A stretch of 64,000 nucleotides of DNA from Brevibacillus brevis (GTDB lineage Bacteria > Bacillota > Bacilli > Brevibacillales > Brevibacillaceae). The translations under genes and the position numbers were made by a program. The stretch is from NCBI RefSeq assembly GCF_031583145.1, contig NZ_CP134050.1, positions 392,501 to 456,500 of the forward strand, read 5' to 3'. This document shows positions 33,917 through 43,629 of this stretch, one piece after another (position 1 is the stretch's first letter; every line of letters begins with the position of its first letter). The notes below the pieces were generated by a model. That model saw nothing but the letters and a program-made list of their open reading frames with translations. It was not told where the DNA came from and ran no database searches.

Positions 33917-33935
33917 TATACCCCGCGAGGGTATG
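33917..33935 (+). promoter_or_regulatory. second CsoR-like operator in the copA leader
   Basis: ATACCC and GGGTAT again form a G/C-tract dyad (ATACCCCGCGAGGGTAT at 33918-33934), about 45 bases downstream of the predicted start point. A second operator here could act as a roadblock. No csoR gene lies in the window. Confidence 0.6.
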
Positions 33936-33954
33936 TGTTGATGGAGGAATCAAT

Positions 33955-36372
33955 ATGAGTGCAAAATCAGCGGAAGCCACCGTTCCGATAACCGGGATGA
34001 CGTGTGCGGCGTGTGCACTTCGGATTGAAAAAGGATTGAACAAACTGGAGGGCGTAGAGGCAGCCAACGTCAACCTGGCGCTGGAGAAATCGACTGTGGT
34101 CTACGATCCCGCCGTCACCAGTCTGGATGCGATACGCGGCAAGATCGAGTCGCTCGGCTACGGCGTAGCGGCGGATAAGGCCGAATTGAACATCACGGGG
34201 ATGACCTGCGCCGCTTGTGCGACCCGCATCGAAAAAGGGCTGAACAAACTGCCTGGTGTCCTAAAGGCAAGTGTCAACCTGGCGCTGGAGACGGCGGCAG
34301 TCGAATACGATTCGTCGCAGGTCGGGATCGCGGACCTCATCCGCCAGGTCGAAAAGCTCGGGTACCAAGCGGAGCGCAAAGTGGATGGCGATGGCCGGCA
34401 GCAGGCCGACCGCAGGCAGCTGGAGATCAGACGGCAGACCGTGAAGTTTTGGGTCTCCCTGATTTTCTCGCTCCCGCTCTTGTGGGCGATGGTAAGCCAT
34501 TTCTCCTTTACATCGTTCATCTGGCTGCCGGATGCCCTGATGAACCCGTGGGTGCAGCTCGCTTTGGCTACCCCCGTGCAATTCATCATCGGCGCCCAGT
34601 TTTACATCGGTGCCTACAAGGCGCTGCGAAACAAGAGCGCAAACATGGATGTGCTGGTTGCCCTCGGCACGTCGGCCGCCTACTTTTACAGCCTGTATGT
34701 GGCGATCTCGTCCATCGGCACCCATGCCCACATGCTGGAGCTGTACTTCGAGACGAGCGCGGTGCTGATCACCCTGATCCTGCTCGGCAAACTGTTCGAG
34801 GCGAAAGCCAAGGGCCGTTCCTCGGAGGCGATCCGCAAGCTGATGGGGCTGCAAGCGAAAACCGCCGTAGTCATCCGCGATGGCGTCGAGCTGGCCGTCC
34901 CTGTGGAAGAAGTAAGGATTGGTGATGTCGTCCACGTCAAGCCCGGGGAAAAGGTGCCGGTCGACGGGCTCGTGCTCGAAGGCCAGTCGGCGGTAGACGA
35001 ATCGATGCTGACGGGCGAGAGCATCCCGGTAGACAAAGCGGCAGGCGATACCGTCATCGGCGCGACGCTGAACAAAAACGGCTTTCTGAAAGTCCAGGCG
35101 ACCAAGATCGGTAAGGAAACCGCGCTGGCGCAAATCATCAAGGTAGTGGAAGAGGCGCAGGGCACCAAAGCGCCGATCCAGCGCCTCGCCGACAGCATCT
35201 CGGGCGTCTTCGTCCCGATCGTGGTGGGGATCGCCCTTCTGACCTTCATCGTCTGGTATTTCTGGGTGCTGCCCGGCAGCTTCGCCGAGGCGCTGGAGAA
35301 GGCGATTGCTGTCCTTGTCATCGCATGCCCGTGCGCCCTCGGCCTTGCGACTCCGACCTCGATCATGGCAGGGTCCGGGCGCGCCGCCGAGCTGGGTGTC
35401 CTGTTTAAAGGCGGCGAGCATTTGGAGACGGCACACCGGCTGGATACGATCATCCTCGACAAGACAGGGACCGTGACCAAAGGGGAGCCGGAGCTGACGG
35501 ACGTCATCGCGATGGACGATGATGAACCCCATCTGCTCGCACTGGTAGGTGCAGCGGAGAAAAATTCCGAGCATCCGCTGGCCCAGGCGATTGTAGCGGG
35601 CATCGCCGAAAAAGGGGTCGCGCTGGCAAGTGCTTCGTCGTTCGAAGCGATCCCTGGCTACGGCATTCGCGCCACCGTCGACGGGCAGGAAGTCTTGGTA
35701 GGCACCCGACGCTTGCTGGAGCGGGATGACATCCCGTTCGAACGTGCGGCGGATACAATGCTGGCCTTCGAGCGGGCTGGCAAAACAGCGATGCTCGTGG
35801 CCATTGACGGCAGGCTCGCCGGCCTGATCGCCGTGGCGGACACGATCAAGCCAACCTCGAAAAAAGCAGTGGAACGGCTGAAAGCCATGGGTCTCACTGT
35901 CATCATGATAACCGGAGACAACCGCCAAACGGCAGAGGCCATCGCTCGCGAGGCAGGAATCGATCAGGTCATCGCTGAAGTTTTGCCAGAAGGCAAGGCG
36001 GCGGAAGTGAAAAAGCTGCAGGCTCAAGGGAAAAAGGTCGCGATGGTCGGCGACGGGATCAACGATGCGCCGGCGCTTGCCACGGCCGACATCGGGATGG
36101 CGATCGGCACCGGCACGGATGTGGCGATGGAAGCCGCCGACATCACCCTGATGCGCGGCGAGCTCACCAGTGTGGCTGATGCCATCGAGATGAGCAAACG
36201 GACCATTCGCAACATCAAGCAAAACCTGTTCTGGGCCTTTGCCTACAACACGCTGGGCATCCCGTTTGCCGCCTTGGGCTTCCTCGCTCCGTGGCTCGCG
36301 GGAGCGGCGATGGCATTCAGTTCCGTGTCTGTCGTCCTCAACGCCTTGCGCTTGCAGCGGGTGAAGCTGTAA
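33955..36372 (+). CDS. copA: copper-exporting P1B-type ATPase
   Basis: The 805-residue P-type ATPase has two N-terminal heavy-metal domains with GMTCAAC (Cys17/Cys20 and Cys85/Cys88), the intramembrane CPC motif (Cys458-Pro-Cys460), and the phosphorylated Asp502 in [23 protein letters not shown] and the C-terminal helices follow. It pumps Cu(I) out of the cytoplasm. The ATG at 33955 follows TGGAGGAATCAAT; the open frame extends back to 33877 through the operator region and that part is not used. copZ follows 72 bases later. Confidence 0.96.
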   Translation: MSAKSAEATVPITGMTCAACALRIEKGLNKLEGVEAANVNLALEKSTVVYDPAVTSLDAIRGKIESLGYGVAADKAELNITGMTCAACATRIEKGLNKLPGVLKASVNLALETAAVEYDSSQVGIADLIRQVEKLGYQAERKVDGDGRQQADRRQLEIRRQTVKFWVSLIFSLPLLWAMVSHFSFTSFIWLPDALMNPWVQLALATPVQFIIGAQFYIGAYKALRNKSANMDVLVALGTSAAYFYSLYVAISSIGTHAHMLELYFETSAVLITLILLGKLFEAKAKGRSSEAIRKLMGLQAKTAVVIRDGVELAVPVEEVRIGDVVHVKPGEKVPVDGLVLEGQSAVDESMLTGESIPVDKAAGDTVIGATLNKNGFLKVQATKIGKETALAQIIKVVEEAQGTKAPIQRLADSISGVFVPIVVGIALLTFIVWYFWVLPGSFAEALEKAIAVLVIACPCALGLATPTSIMAGSGRAAELGVLFKGGEHLETAHRLDTIILDKTGTVTKGEPELTDVIAMDDDEPHLLALVGAAEKNSEHPLAQAIVAGIAEKGVALASASSFEAIPGYGIRATVDGQEVLVGTRRLLERDDIPFERAADTMLAFERAGKTAMLVAIDGRLAGLIAVADTIKPTSKKAVERLKAMGLTVIMITGDNRQTAEAIAREAGIDQVIAEVLPEGKAAEVKKLQAQGKKVAMVGDGINDAPALATADIGMAIGTGTDVAMEAADITLMRGELTSVADAIEMSKRTIRNIKQNLFWAFAYNTLGIPFAALGFLAPWLAGAAMAFSSVSVVLNALRLQRVKL

Positions 36373-36444
36373 AGCTCGCCCTTGAAAGACAACCAGGCAA
36401 GAAGCGGCCTTGGCCGCATACCTATAAAAAAGGAGAGATTTTTC

Positions 36445-36645
36445 ATGAAAACCGTGACCCTGAATGTAGAAGGAATGTCTTGCAATCACTGCGTAAACAC
36501 CATCGAAAAAACGCTGAAGGAACTCGGCGCAACCGGCAAAGTCAATCTGGCGGCCAAAAACGTGGAGGTTTCTTACGAAGAGGGCAGCGTTACCCTGGAG
36601 TCGATCAAGGAAGCGATCGAAGACCAGGGCTACGATGTAGTCTAA
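36445..36645 (+). CDS. copZ: copper chaperone CopZ
   Basis: The 66-residue protein is a single heavy-metal domain with NVEGMSCNHCVNTIEKTL; the two cysteines of MSCNHC bind Cu(I). It hands copper to the N-terminal domains of CopA. AAAAAAGGAGAG precedes the ATG at 36445. Here it follows copA, while in Bacillus subtilis it comes first. Confidence 0.93.
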   Translation: MKTVTLNVEGMSCNHCVNTIEKTLKELGATGKVNLAAKNVEVSYEEGSVTLESIKEAIEDQGYDVV

Positions 36646-36683
36646 GGTCCAGATAGCAGCCGCAAACACATGTCTCGCGAATC

Positions 36684-36729
36684 AAAAGCATCAGCCCTGA
36701 CGGAACAGAGTCGGGCTGATGCTTTTTCT
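36684..36729 (+). terminator. terminator of copA-copZ
   Basis: AAAAGCATCAGCCC and GGGCTGATGCTTTT form a perfect 14-pair stem, followed by T-rich sequence. Confidence 0.9.
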
Positions 36730-36790
36730 CTTTTTTTGTAAAGAAAGTGTTAATCGTTTACCAAACCTACATATAGGGTCAGGATTCGAA

Positions 36791-36814
36791 CAAAAAAAGG
36801 CCGCCGGGACGGCT
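36791..36814 (-). terminator. possible terminator on the minus strand
   Basis: GCCG-CCGGGA-CGGC is a short hairpin followed, on the minus strand, by seven T residues. No minus-strand gene leads into it, so it may only block antisense transcription from the next operon. Confidence 0.35.
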
Positions 36815-36924
36815 CTCTCGTTTATCAAAGCTTTTTCCTGCCTTTATATGACGTTAAAAAAGCGACGATACAATGAAACCAAGCAAAACGCAACAAGTCG
36901 GAAGAAAAGGAGGACACAAACGGG

Positions 36925-37743
36925 ATGGACCTGCATCTGCATACGACGGCTTCAGACGGTTTGCTGTCACCCGTGGAATTACTGGCCGAGGCGAAAAACC
37001 GCGGTGTCAGCCATTTGGCCATTACCGATCACGATACGATCGACGGCTATTTGGTCGCTCTGGAAGAATCGCGGCGGCTCGGGCTTCAGATCGTGCCGGG
37101 CATCGAGTGGAACACGGAGGGGCCCGAGGATGAGCTGCATATTTTAGGCTACGGCTTTGATATTTCGGATTCGCGTCTTCTCCACCTGATGGACAAGCGC
37201 CAGCAGGAACGCATCCAGTGGATCAGCGAAATCGTGGAGCGCTGCAATCGCCTGGGGATGGCGGTCACGGCAGAGGAGTGCCTGTCTTTGGCAAAAGGCG
37301 GTGTGCCCGTCCGGACGCATATCGCAGAAGCGCTGGTAGCCAGAGGGTACGGCAATACGATACAGGGCGTGTTTGATCGCTATTTGCGAAAAGGCGCTCC
37401 GGCTTATGTTCCCCGTCCCGCCTTCAGCGCCCGTGAGGCTATCGAGTGCACGCACGATTTTGGCGGAATTGCGGTACTCGCTCATCCGGGAATTTACTCG
37501 TTTGAGGTCCAGCTGGGATCTCTGCTCGACTACGGACTGGATGGCATCGAAGTGTACTATTCTCGCCACTCGGCTGCCCAGATGGCTTTCTGGGAGCGTG
37601 AGGCCAGGCGGTATCACCTGATTCGATCGGGAGGCAGCGATTTTCATGGGTTTGGCTCCCGCAATCCGTACCCGGTAGGAAGCGTGCCGATTCCGCCGGA
37701 CGTAAAGGAGTGGTGGGCATGCTGTATGTTTCCTCGACGCTGA
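36925..37743 (+). CDS. PHP-domain metal-dependent phosphoesterase (YciV/TrpH-like)
   Basis: The 272-residue protein carries the PHP metal-binding motifs: DLHLHTTASDG, LAITDHDTIDG, GIEWNTE, LAHPGIYSF and GGSDFHG. Studied relatives (RNase AM/YciV/TrpH) act on 3',5'-bisphosphonucleotides or on the 5' ends of short RNAs. ATG 36925 follows AAGGAGG at a longish spacing. Its 3' end overlaps the next gene, and it is the first gene of a tight six-gene operon with a nucleotidase and an ABC importer, which suggests that its substrate is an imported phosphoester. Confidence 0.87.
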   Translation: MDLHLHTTASDGLLSPVELLAEAKNRGVSHLAITDHDTIDGYLVALEESRRLGLQIVPGIEWNTEGPEDELHILGYGFDISDSRLLHLMDKRQQERIQWISEIVERCNRLGMAVTAEECLSLAKGGVPVRTHIAEALVARGYGNTIQGVFDRYLRKGAPAYVPRPAFSAREAIECTHDFGGIAVLAHPGIYSFEVQLGSLLDYGLDGIEVYYSRHSAAQMAFWEREARRYHLIRSGGSDFHGFGSRNPYPVGSVPIPPDVKEWWACCMFPRR

Positions 37744-38498
37744 TGTGGAAATACCCGGTGGAAGCGGCCATCCTGATTGCCCGGCAATACGGCTTTTCCG
37801 GCATGGAGGTCTGGGCCGAGCACGTCTGGTTTCACCAAAGCAATCCCTATGAAATCCGGGAGGCAGCGAAGCGCTCGGGATTGAAGCTGACGCTGCATGC
37901 GGCGAGTTGGGATTTGAACCTCTGCTCGTTGAATCAAGGCATTCGCCGGCAATCCGTTCAAGAGGTCAAGCATTCGCTGGAGCTGGCCTGTGAAATCGGA
38001 GCAACCAGTGTCACGGTACATCCGGGAAGGGTCACCCTCTCTCCCAAAAGCCGCAGCTGGTACGAGCCGATCTTGGTCGATAGCCTGAATGAGCTCGCCC
38101 GGGAGGCTTCCAGGCTGGGGCGTGTCCTTTCCATCGAGCACATCGAGCCGCTGCCCAAGGAAATGGTCGTGACTCCGGAGGATCTGAACCGTTTGAGAGC
38201 TTCGCTGCATTGTCCGACGACTGCTACCTTCGACATTGCCCATGTACCGCTGAACAGCTCCCTGCCGCAGTTTTATCGGGAACTGGAGGACATCGACAAA
38301 ATCCATGTCAGCGATGCGACGGCAACGAAGCTGCACGTCCCGCTCGGTACCGGCGAGATCGATCTTCCCGCGATTTGGCCGCTCCTGTGGGAAAAACAAT
38401 GCCCGATTGTGGTGGAAGGCTGGGATGACTCGCGAGATTTGTCCCTGCTCAAACAAAACCTGCTGTTTTTGCAGCAGAAGGATTGTGTTTCTTTTTGA
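37719..38498 (+). CDS. sugar phosphate isomerase/epimerase-like TIM-barrel protein
   Basis: The 259-residue xylose-isomerase-like TIM barrel (AP endonuclease family 2) has the metal-binding positions visible in LTLHAAS, VTVHPGRVT, LSIEHIEPLP, ATFDIAHVP, KIHVSDAT and PIVVEGWDD. The reaction is not known; relatives include isomerases, epimerases and dehydratases of small sugars and inositols. ATG 37719, with AAAGGAG upstream, overlaps the end of the PHP gene by 25 bases. Confidence 0.82.
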   Translation: MLYVSSTLMWKYPVEAAILIARQYGFSGMEVWAEHVWFHQSNPYEIREAAKRSGLKLTLHAASWDLNLCSLNQGIRRQSVQEVKHSLELACEIGATSVTVHPGRVTLSPKSRSWYEPILVDSLNELAREASRLGRVLSIEHIEPLPKEMVVTPEDLNRLRASLHCPTTATFDIAHVPLNSSLPQFYRELEDIDKIHVSDATATKLHVPLGTGEIDLPAIWPLLWEKQCPIVVEGWDDSRDLSLLKQNLLFLQQKDCVSF

Positions 38499-38516
38499 TA
38501 GGGGGTTCGCTGAATT

Positions 38517-39296
38517 TTGAATATTCTCATTACCAATGATGACGGCATTTTTAGCAACGGTGTTCTTTGTCTGGCAAAAGCGCTGCAGCCGTTCGGGAAT
38601 GTCTCCATCGTCTGTCCCGATCAGGAGCGCAGTGCGATCAGCCACGCCATTACGCTGAAATCGCCGGTGAAGGCAAACAAAGTGAATTTTTTCGACACGG
38701 CGCTGGAGGCGTGGGCTGTCAATGGAACGCCGGCCGATTGCGTCAAAATGGCCCTCGAAGTGATTCTCAAGGACAAGCCGGACGTGATTGTGTCAGGGAT
38801 CAATCGCGGTCCCAACCTGGGCAGAGACGTCTTTTATTCCGGAACGATCTCGGCAGCCATCGAGGGGGCGATGTACCAGATTCCTTCGATCGCCGTTTCG
38901 CTTGCGACCTTGAAGCCGAACGCTTCCTTTTCCGTCGTCGAGCCAATCGCCTATGACGTGTTTGAAACGCTGCTGGGTCACAAGCTCAGTGCGGAAACCG
39001 TCCTCAACATCAACCTGCCGTATCTGTCCAAGGAGATGGTGAAAGGCGTAGCAGTCGTGCCGCTGGCGATGGACGTGCTTCGTTACCAGTACGTCGGCTT
39101 GAACGATCCGCAGGGTTATCTCTGCTACTGGCTGTCCGACAATCTGGGGGAGCTGTATTTCGACGATCAGGAATCGGACTACTTCAAGCTGCGAGATGGC
39201 TTCATCACCGTTACTCCACTGCAATTAAACATGACGAACATCGCCATGAAGGCCAAAATTGCGAAATGGTTTCAAGGCGCCAAGCAAAGCTCATAG
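38517..39296 (+). CDS. surE: 5'/3'-nucleotidase SurE
   Basis: The 259-residue SurE-family phosphatase has the metal site in MNILITNDDG, the loop PDQERSAISHAITL, and SGINRGPNLGRDVFYSGTISAAIEGA. It removes phosphate from nucleoside monophosphates and some other small phosphoesters. The start is a TTG at 38517; the protein would otherwise lose its NDDG strand, so this is the only reasonable start. It is the third gene of the operon. Confidence 0.93.
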   Translation: MNILITNDDGIFSNGVLCLAKALQPFGNVSIVCPDQERSAISHAITLKSPVKANKVNFFDTALEAWAVNGTPADCVKMALEVILKDKPDVIVSGINRGPNLGRDVFYSGTISAAIEGAMYQIPSIAVSLATLKPNASFSVVEPIAYDVFETLLGHKLSAETVLNINLPYLSKEMVKGVAVVPLAMDVLRYQYVGLNDPQGYLCYWLSDNLGELYFDDQESDYFKLRDGFITVTPLQLNMTNIAMKAKIAKWFQGAKQSS

Positions 39297-39330
39297 CCGC
39301 TTCACCCACTTATGTCAGGAGGAACCAGGA

Positions 39331-40416
39331 ATGAAACTGAGTGCGATGCGTACATGGACCATGTCTTTATTTGCAGCAGTATCCGTAATCGGATTGGCAG
39401 CTTGCGGGAATCAGCCTGCGCCGGCCCCTAAGGCCGAGTCGCAAACGCCAGCACAGGCCAGCGCGGCTGCGTCAACTACATCTTCAGCTCCCAAAGTGGA
39501 GGGCACCCTCAGCTTTTACACGTCTCAGCCGGATACGGATGCAGCCGCCCTGATCGAAGGCTTCACGAAAAAGTATCCGGATGTGAAAGTTGAGCTGTTC
39601 CGTTCGGGGACGGAGGAAGTCGTCAGCCGCTTGCAAGCGGAGGCAAAAGCCGGGCAGGTGAAGGCAGACGTGCTGCTTGTCGCAGACGCTCCGACCTTTG
39701 CCAGCCTGAAAAAGCAGGACTTGCTTCTGCCCTATTCTTCACCGGAAGCGGCCGACATCCCGGCAGAGTGGAAGGATGCAGACGGTGCTTATACGGGTAC
39801 GAAAGTCATGGCGACCGTGCTTGCGGTAAACACCAGTAAAGTCAAAACGCTGCCGGACAGCTGGAAGGCACTGACGAGTCCGGAGGCTGCAGGGAAAGCG
39901 ATCATGCCAAGCCCGCTCTACTCAGGGGCTGCCGCATACAACGTCGGCGTCATGACACGTCAGGCTGACTTCGGCTGGGATTACATCCAGGGCCTCAAGA
40001 AGAATGAAATGACCGTGATCAAAGGTAATGGCGCGGTGCTGAAAAGCGTGGCAGGCGGCGAAAAGGATTATGGCATGATCGTCGATTATCTGGTGGCTCG
40101 TGCGAAAGCGGAAGGCTCTCCGGTAGAGATGGTGTACCCTGGAGAAGGCGTGCCTGTCATTACAGAGCCGATCGGCATCCTGAAAGCCTCCCAGCACCAG
40201 GAGGCAGCCAAAGCGTTCGTCGATTTTGTCCTCTCGGAGGATGGCCAAAAGCTGGCGGCAAGCCTCGGATACACGCCGATCCGCAAAGGGGTGGCGGCAC
40301 CGGAAGGGCTGAAGTCCATCGATCAGATCAAAGTGATGTCCGCCGATACAGGGGAATTGGAAGCAGCACGGGAAGCAGACAAAAAGAAATTTGGAGAGAT
40401 GATGGGTGGCAAGTAA
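39331..40416 (+). CDS. ABC transporter substrate-binding lipoprotein (ferric/hexose-phosphate family)
   Basis: The 361-residue lipoprotein has signal and lipobox GLAAC with the lipid-bearing Cys25, a Pro/Ala-rich linker, and then a type II periplasmic-binding fold (GTLSFYTSQPDTDAAALIEGFTKKYPDVKVELFRSGTEEVVSRLQAEAKAGQVKADVLLVAD). The family includes ferric-ion binders (FbpA, FutA), hexose-phosphate binders (AfuA) and 2-aminoethylphosphonate binders (PhnS-like). The neighbouring nucleotidase and PHP esterase favour a phosphorylated ligand, but iron cannot be excluded. CAGGAGGAACCAGGA precedes the ATG. Confidence 0.87.
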   Translation: MKLSAMRTWTMSLFAAVSVIGLAACGNQPAPAPKAESQTPAQASAAASTTSSAPKVEGTLSFYTSQPDTDAAALIEGFTKKYPDVKVELFRSGTEEVVSRLQAEAKAGQVKADVLLVADAPTFASLKKQDLLLPYSSPEAADIPAEWKDADGAYTGTKVMATVLAVNTSKVKTLPDSWKALTSPEAAGKAIMPSPLYSGAAAYNVGVMTRQADFGWDYIQGLKKNEMTVIKGNGAVLKSVAGGEKDYGMIVDYLVARAKAEGSPVEMVYPGEGVPVITEPIGILKASQHQEAAKAFVDFVLSEDGQKLAASLGYTPIRKGVAAPEGLKSIDQIKVMSADTGELEAAREADKKKFGEMMGGK

Positions 40417-42148
40417 CTGGCAAACCGTTTGGACGGAGCGGCAGGCTGATCAGGGGCGCAGGTGGGCCGCCCCTGTCACCCTTGAAAAGGCGACAACATG
40501 GCTGGTTCTGCTGCCAGTCGCTTTCTTTTTTGTCTATCCGTTGTGGAAGCTCCTGACGCTTAGTGTAGAGACGGAAACGGGACTCGGTTGGGCCCATTTT
40601 TCAGAGGTGCTGGCAGATGCCCGTACGTGGGACGCGGTCAGCCATACCATCGTCGCAGCAGGAGCTTCGACTGCCATTGCCGTCCTGCTCGGCGTTACGC
40701 TCGCCTGGCTGTGCGCCTATACGGATCTTCGCGGAAAAGGGGCAATCCACTTGTTGGCGCTGCTGCCGCTGCTCATCCCTTCGTACGTCATGACGCTCGC
40801 CTGGACACAGATGGCCGGGCCGCAAGGGGTATGGAACCGGGCAGCAAGCTGGCTGGCCGGGACGCCGATGGAGGTGTGGAACGTATACGGACTGGACGGC
40901 ATCGTCGTGGTGATGGGCTTGACCCATTATCCTCTGGTGTACATGCTGACGCTCTCCGTGCTTTACCGCGTCCCCAAGGAGCTGGAGTGGGCGGCTCGCT
41001 CGTCGGGAGCAAGGGCTGGGGATGTGTTTCGAAAAGTGACGCTCCCGCTCGCCTTGCCGGGAATTGCGAGTGGTGGATTGCTCGCGTTCATCTCCGGACT
41101 CGACAATTTTGGCATTCCGGCCTTTCTCGGTATACCAGAGAATATTTCTGTACTCAGTACGCTCATATACGAGCAAGTGACCGGATTTGGGCCGAGCGCC
41201 TTTTCCCGGGCGGCGGTCTTGTCCATTTTGCTGGGGGTGATTGCGCTGGCAGGCACGGGATTGCAGTGGCTCCTCCTGCGAAAAAGCCGCGTCGATCAGA
41301 CCAGTGCAGCCGACAAGTCTGTCCGCGTCCCGCTTGGCGGGCGGCGCTGGGCAGTCGAGGCAGCGGTTTGGCTGTTTCTCGTGGTGACGAGCGTGCTCCC
41401 GCTCTTGTCGATGGCACAGACGGCATTTCTCCAAGCATACGGCTTGCCGTTTGTTTGGGATAACGTGACGGGAAAGCACTTCGCGTTCGTGCTGTTTGAC
41501 CACGCAAGCACGAGGGCGGCGATCGTCAACAGCTTGATGCTGGCGGGCTTGTCCGGCCTGGTTTGTCTGGTTGCGGGCACGTGGTTCGCGCAATGGCGCC
41601 TGCAGCGCCCGTCGCTTGCGGCCAAGGCGATGGAAGGGGCGGTTTCGCTGCCCTACGCGCTGCCGGGCATGGTCCTCGGGCTGGCGATGATCCTGACCTG
41701 GATCCAGCCGCTTCCCGGTTGGCAGCCTGGCCTTTACGGTACCGTCTGGCTGATCTTGATCGCTTATGTGGTCCGTTTTTTCATCTTGCAGGTAAAAAGC
41801 AGCACGGTATCGATTATGCAGGTCGGCCGGGAAGTAGAGGAAGCCGCCAAAATCAACGGCGCCCGCTCATGGACGAGGTGGCGGCGAATCTTGCTGCCGC
41901 TGTACGCTCCCGGTATGCTGACCGGTCTGTTTCTCGTCTTTTTGACGGCCTTTACGGAGTTGACGATTTCGTCCCTTTTGTGGTCATCGGGCTCCGAGAC
42001 GATCGGCGTCGTGATTTTCAGCTTTGAGCAGGCAGGCTCCACGACGCTTAGCACCGCCCTGTCCACGCTGATCGTGGCCGCGATTCTCTCGGCCTTGGCT
42101 CTGGGCGGCTGGTTGAAGCGATATTGGCAACGGAGGTTGGAAGGATGA
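40406..42148 (+). CDS. ABC transporter permease, fused two-domain type
   Basis: The 580-residue protein has about 12 membrane helices and two binding-protein-dependent permease domains, each with an EAA loop (ELEWAARSSGARAGDVFRKVTLPLALPG and EEAAKINGARSWTRWRRILLPLYAPG). This fused layout is typical of FbpB/AfuB-like importers. The GTG start at 40406 overlaps the end of the binding-protein gene by 11 bases, and its own stop overlaps the ATPase start (ATGA). Confidence 0.92.
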   Translation: MASNWQTVWTERQADQGRRWAAPVTLEKATTWLVLLPVAFFFVYPLWKLLTLSVETETGLGWAHFSEVLADARTWDAVSHTIVAAGASTAIAVLLGVTLAWLCAYTDLRGKGAIHLLALLPLLIPSYVMTLAWTQMAGPQGVWNRAASWLAGTPMEVWNVYGLDGIVVVMGLTHYPLVYMLTLSVLYRVPKELEWAARSSGARAGDVFRKVTLPLALPGIASGGLLAFISGLDNFGIPAFLGIPENISVLSTLIYEQVTGFGPSAFSRAAVLSILLGVIALAGTGLQWLLLRKSRVDQTSAADKSVRVPLGGRRWAVEAAVWLFLVVTSVLPLLSMAQTAFLQAYGLPFVWDNVTGKHFAFVLFDHASTRAAIVNSLMLAGLSGLVCLVAGTWFAQWRLQRPSLAAKAMEGAVSLPYALPGMVLGLAMILTWIQPLPGWQPGLYGTVWLILIAYVVRFFILQVKSSTVSIMQVGREVEEAAKINGARSWTRWRRILLPLYAPGMLTGLFLVFLTAFTELTISSLLWSSGSETIGVVIFSFEQAGSTTLSTALSTLIVAAILSALALGGWLKRYWQRRLEG

Positions 42149-43197
42149 ACAGTGCATTGGCGACAGGCGTTTCCAAGCGGTTTGGCAATGTTTCCGCCTT
42201 GCATCAAGTCGATGTTGCGGTCGGGCAGGGAGAGTTTGTCGCCCTGTTGGGACCGAGCGGCTGCGGCAAGACGACATTGCTGCGTTTGCTGGCAGGCTTT
42301 GAAGCCCCGACGGACGGGGAGATCTGGATCAACAATGAGCTGGTGGCCGACAAAGCAAAAAGAAGGCCCCCCGAAGAGCGCCGCATCGGTATGGTGTTTC
42401 AGTCGTTTGCTCTTTGGCCGCATCTGACCGTGTACGAAAACGTGGCGTTTCCTTTGCGCCATCAGCAGCATGTGCCGGAGGAATACCGGAAAAATCCCCG
42501 GCAAAGAGTGTCGCAGATGCTGGAGATGGTCGGGCTTGCAGGGATGGAGAACCGGTATCCGAGCCAGCTGTCGGGCGGCCAAAAGCAACGCGTCGCCTTG
42601 GCGAGGGCGGTGGTGTTCAACCCGGCCCTGCTCTTGATGGACGAGCCGCTGAGCAGCCTGGACGCGGAGCTGCGCATGCAGATGCGCAAAGAGATCTCGC
42701 ACATCCACCGCGAGCTGGGGACAGCCATTGTCTATGTGACGCACGATCAGTCCGAAGCCCTGGGCATGGCGGACAAGATCGTGGTGATGCGGGACGGCAA
42801 GATCGAGCAGGCCGGGACTCCCCAGGAGATTTACTACGCGCCGCAGTCGACGTTTGTCGCCAAATTCGTCGGCCGCGCCAACTTTTTAAAGGGGAGCTGG
42901 ACCGACAAGCAGACTTTTTTGCTGACAAGCAAAGAGCAAACGGTACCGATCCGCGTAACGCGCGACTGCACGCCGTTTCACGCGCAGTCTCTTCTGCCTG
43001 TGCGACCGGAGCAAATCAGGCTTCGGCAATGGCACCGCGATTCTCAGGGCATCACGGGCACAGTCAAGCATGTGCAATTTCAGGGACGGGAGCTGCTCTA
43101 TTCGATCCAGGCAGGGGAAGAAGAGTGGGAGGTTGTCACTGATATTCGGGAGAGATTTGACTACGGTCAGCAGGTCGCGATTGAAATATGCGTATGA
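42145..43197 (+). CDS. ABC transporter ATP-binding protein (FbpC/PotA-like)
   Basis: The 350-residue ATPase carries Walker A GPSGCGKTTLLRLL, Q-loop FQSFALWPHLTV, signature LSGGQKQRVALARA, Walker B ALLLMDEPLSSLD and the switch His in YVTHDQSEALGMADK. A C-terminal TOBE-type domain follows (from about residue 240). ATG 42145 has GGAGG 10 bases upstream, at 42132-42136. It completes the importer and ends the operon. Confidence 0.94.
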   Translation: MNSALATGVSKRFGNVSALHQVDVAVGQGEFVALLGPSGCGKTTLLRLLAGFEAPTDGEIWINNELVADKAKRRPPEERRIGMVFQSFALWPHLTVYENVAFPLRHQQHVPEEYRKNPRQRVSQMLEMVGLAGMENRYPSQLSGGQKQRVALARAVVFNPALLLMDEPLSSLDAELRMQMRKEISHIHRELGTAIVYVTHDQSEALGMADKIVVMRDGKIEQAGTPQEIYYAPQSTFVAKFVGRANFLKGSWTDKQTFLLTSKEQTVPIRVTRDCTPFHAQSLLPVRPEQIRLRQWHRDSQGITGTVKHVQFQGRELLYSIQAGEEEWEVVTDIRERFDYGQQVAIEICV

Positions 43198-43198
43198 A

Positions 43199-43230
43199 AA
43201 AGGCTCCGCCCTCGATCAGGCGGAGCCTTA
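43199..43230. terminator. terminator between the ABC operon and the DUF2294 gene
   Basis: AAGGCTCCGCC (43200-43210) and GGCGGAGCCTT (43219-43229) are perfectly complementary around an eight-base loop. It lies between two convergent genes and can serve both, although T runs are short. Confidence 0.75.
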
Positions 43231-43260
43231 TGCCTGTTCTCGTATGCGGCCCAGGACAGA

Positions 43261-43629
43261 TCAGGCAAGCATTTTCTCGAGATCCTTGTCCAATACGTAC
43301 ACCTCGATCCTCTCCCCCATTTTGGTGCTGATGTCGCTGTGGCTGGAGAGCACCTTGCATCCCGTATGCTTTTCCACGATTTCCTCGGACTCTTCGCTGT
43401 ACATTTCGCGCAGCACCTCGCGCATTTCCTTCACAATCCGCCTGCCTTTATCGTGACTGGATAAATGCCGCTCCTCCACAGTGAGTACGCCCTTGAACCG
43501 GCAGATGACCATGTCTCCGACGATATACGTTTTCGCTTCCTGCGGTCCCCGGCCGATCAGGTCGCGTTGGAATTTGATAAACGCTTCGCTGATCTCCGCT
43601 TCCAGCTTTTTTTTGTTAGAGATGGCCAA
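43261..43629 (-). CDS. DUF2294-family protein
   Basis: The 122-residue protein has the DUF2294 pattern (ISEAFIKFQRDLIGRGPQEAKTYIVGDMVICRFKGVLTVEERHL and KVLSSHSDISTKMGERIEVYVLDKDLEKML). It is soluble and of unknown function. The start is a TTG at 43629, with AGGGGG upstream; an ATG nine bases before it is in another frame. Read towards the ABC operon and divergent from the kdp leader. Confidence 0.75.
   Translation of the reverse strand: MAISNKKKLEAEISEAFIKFQRDLIGRGPQEAKTYIVGDMVICRFKGVLTVEERHLSSHDKGRRIVKEMREVLREMYSEESEEIVEKHTGCKVLSSHSDISTKMGERIEVYVLDKDLEKMLA

Noticed and set aside
34261-36669. 802-codon open frame antisense to copA
   Set aside because: Same cause; copA is certain from its motifs.
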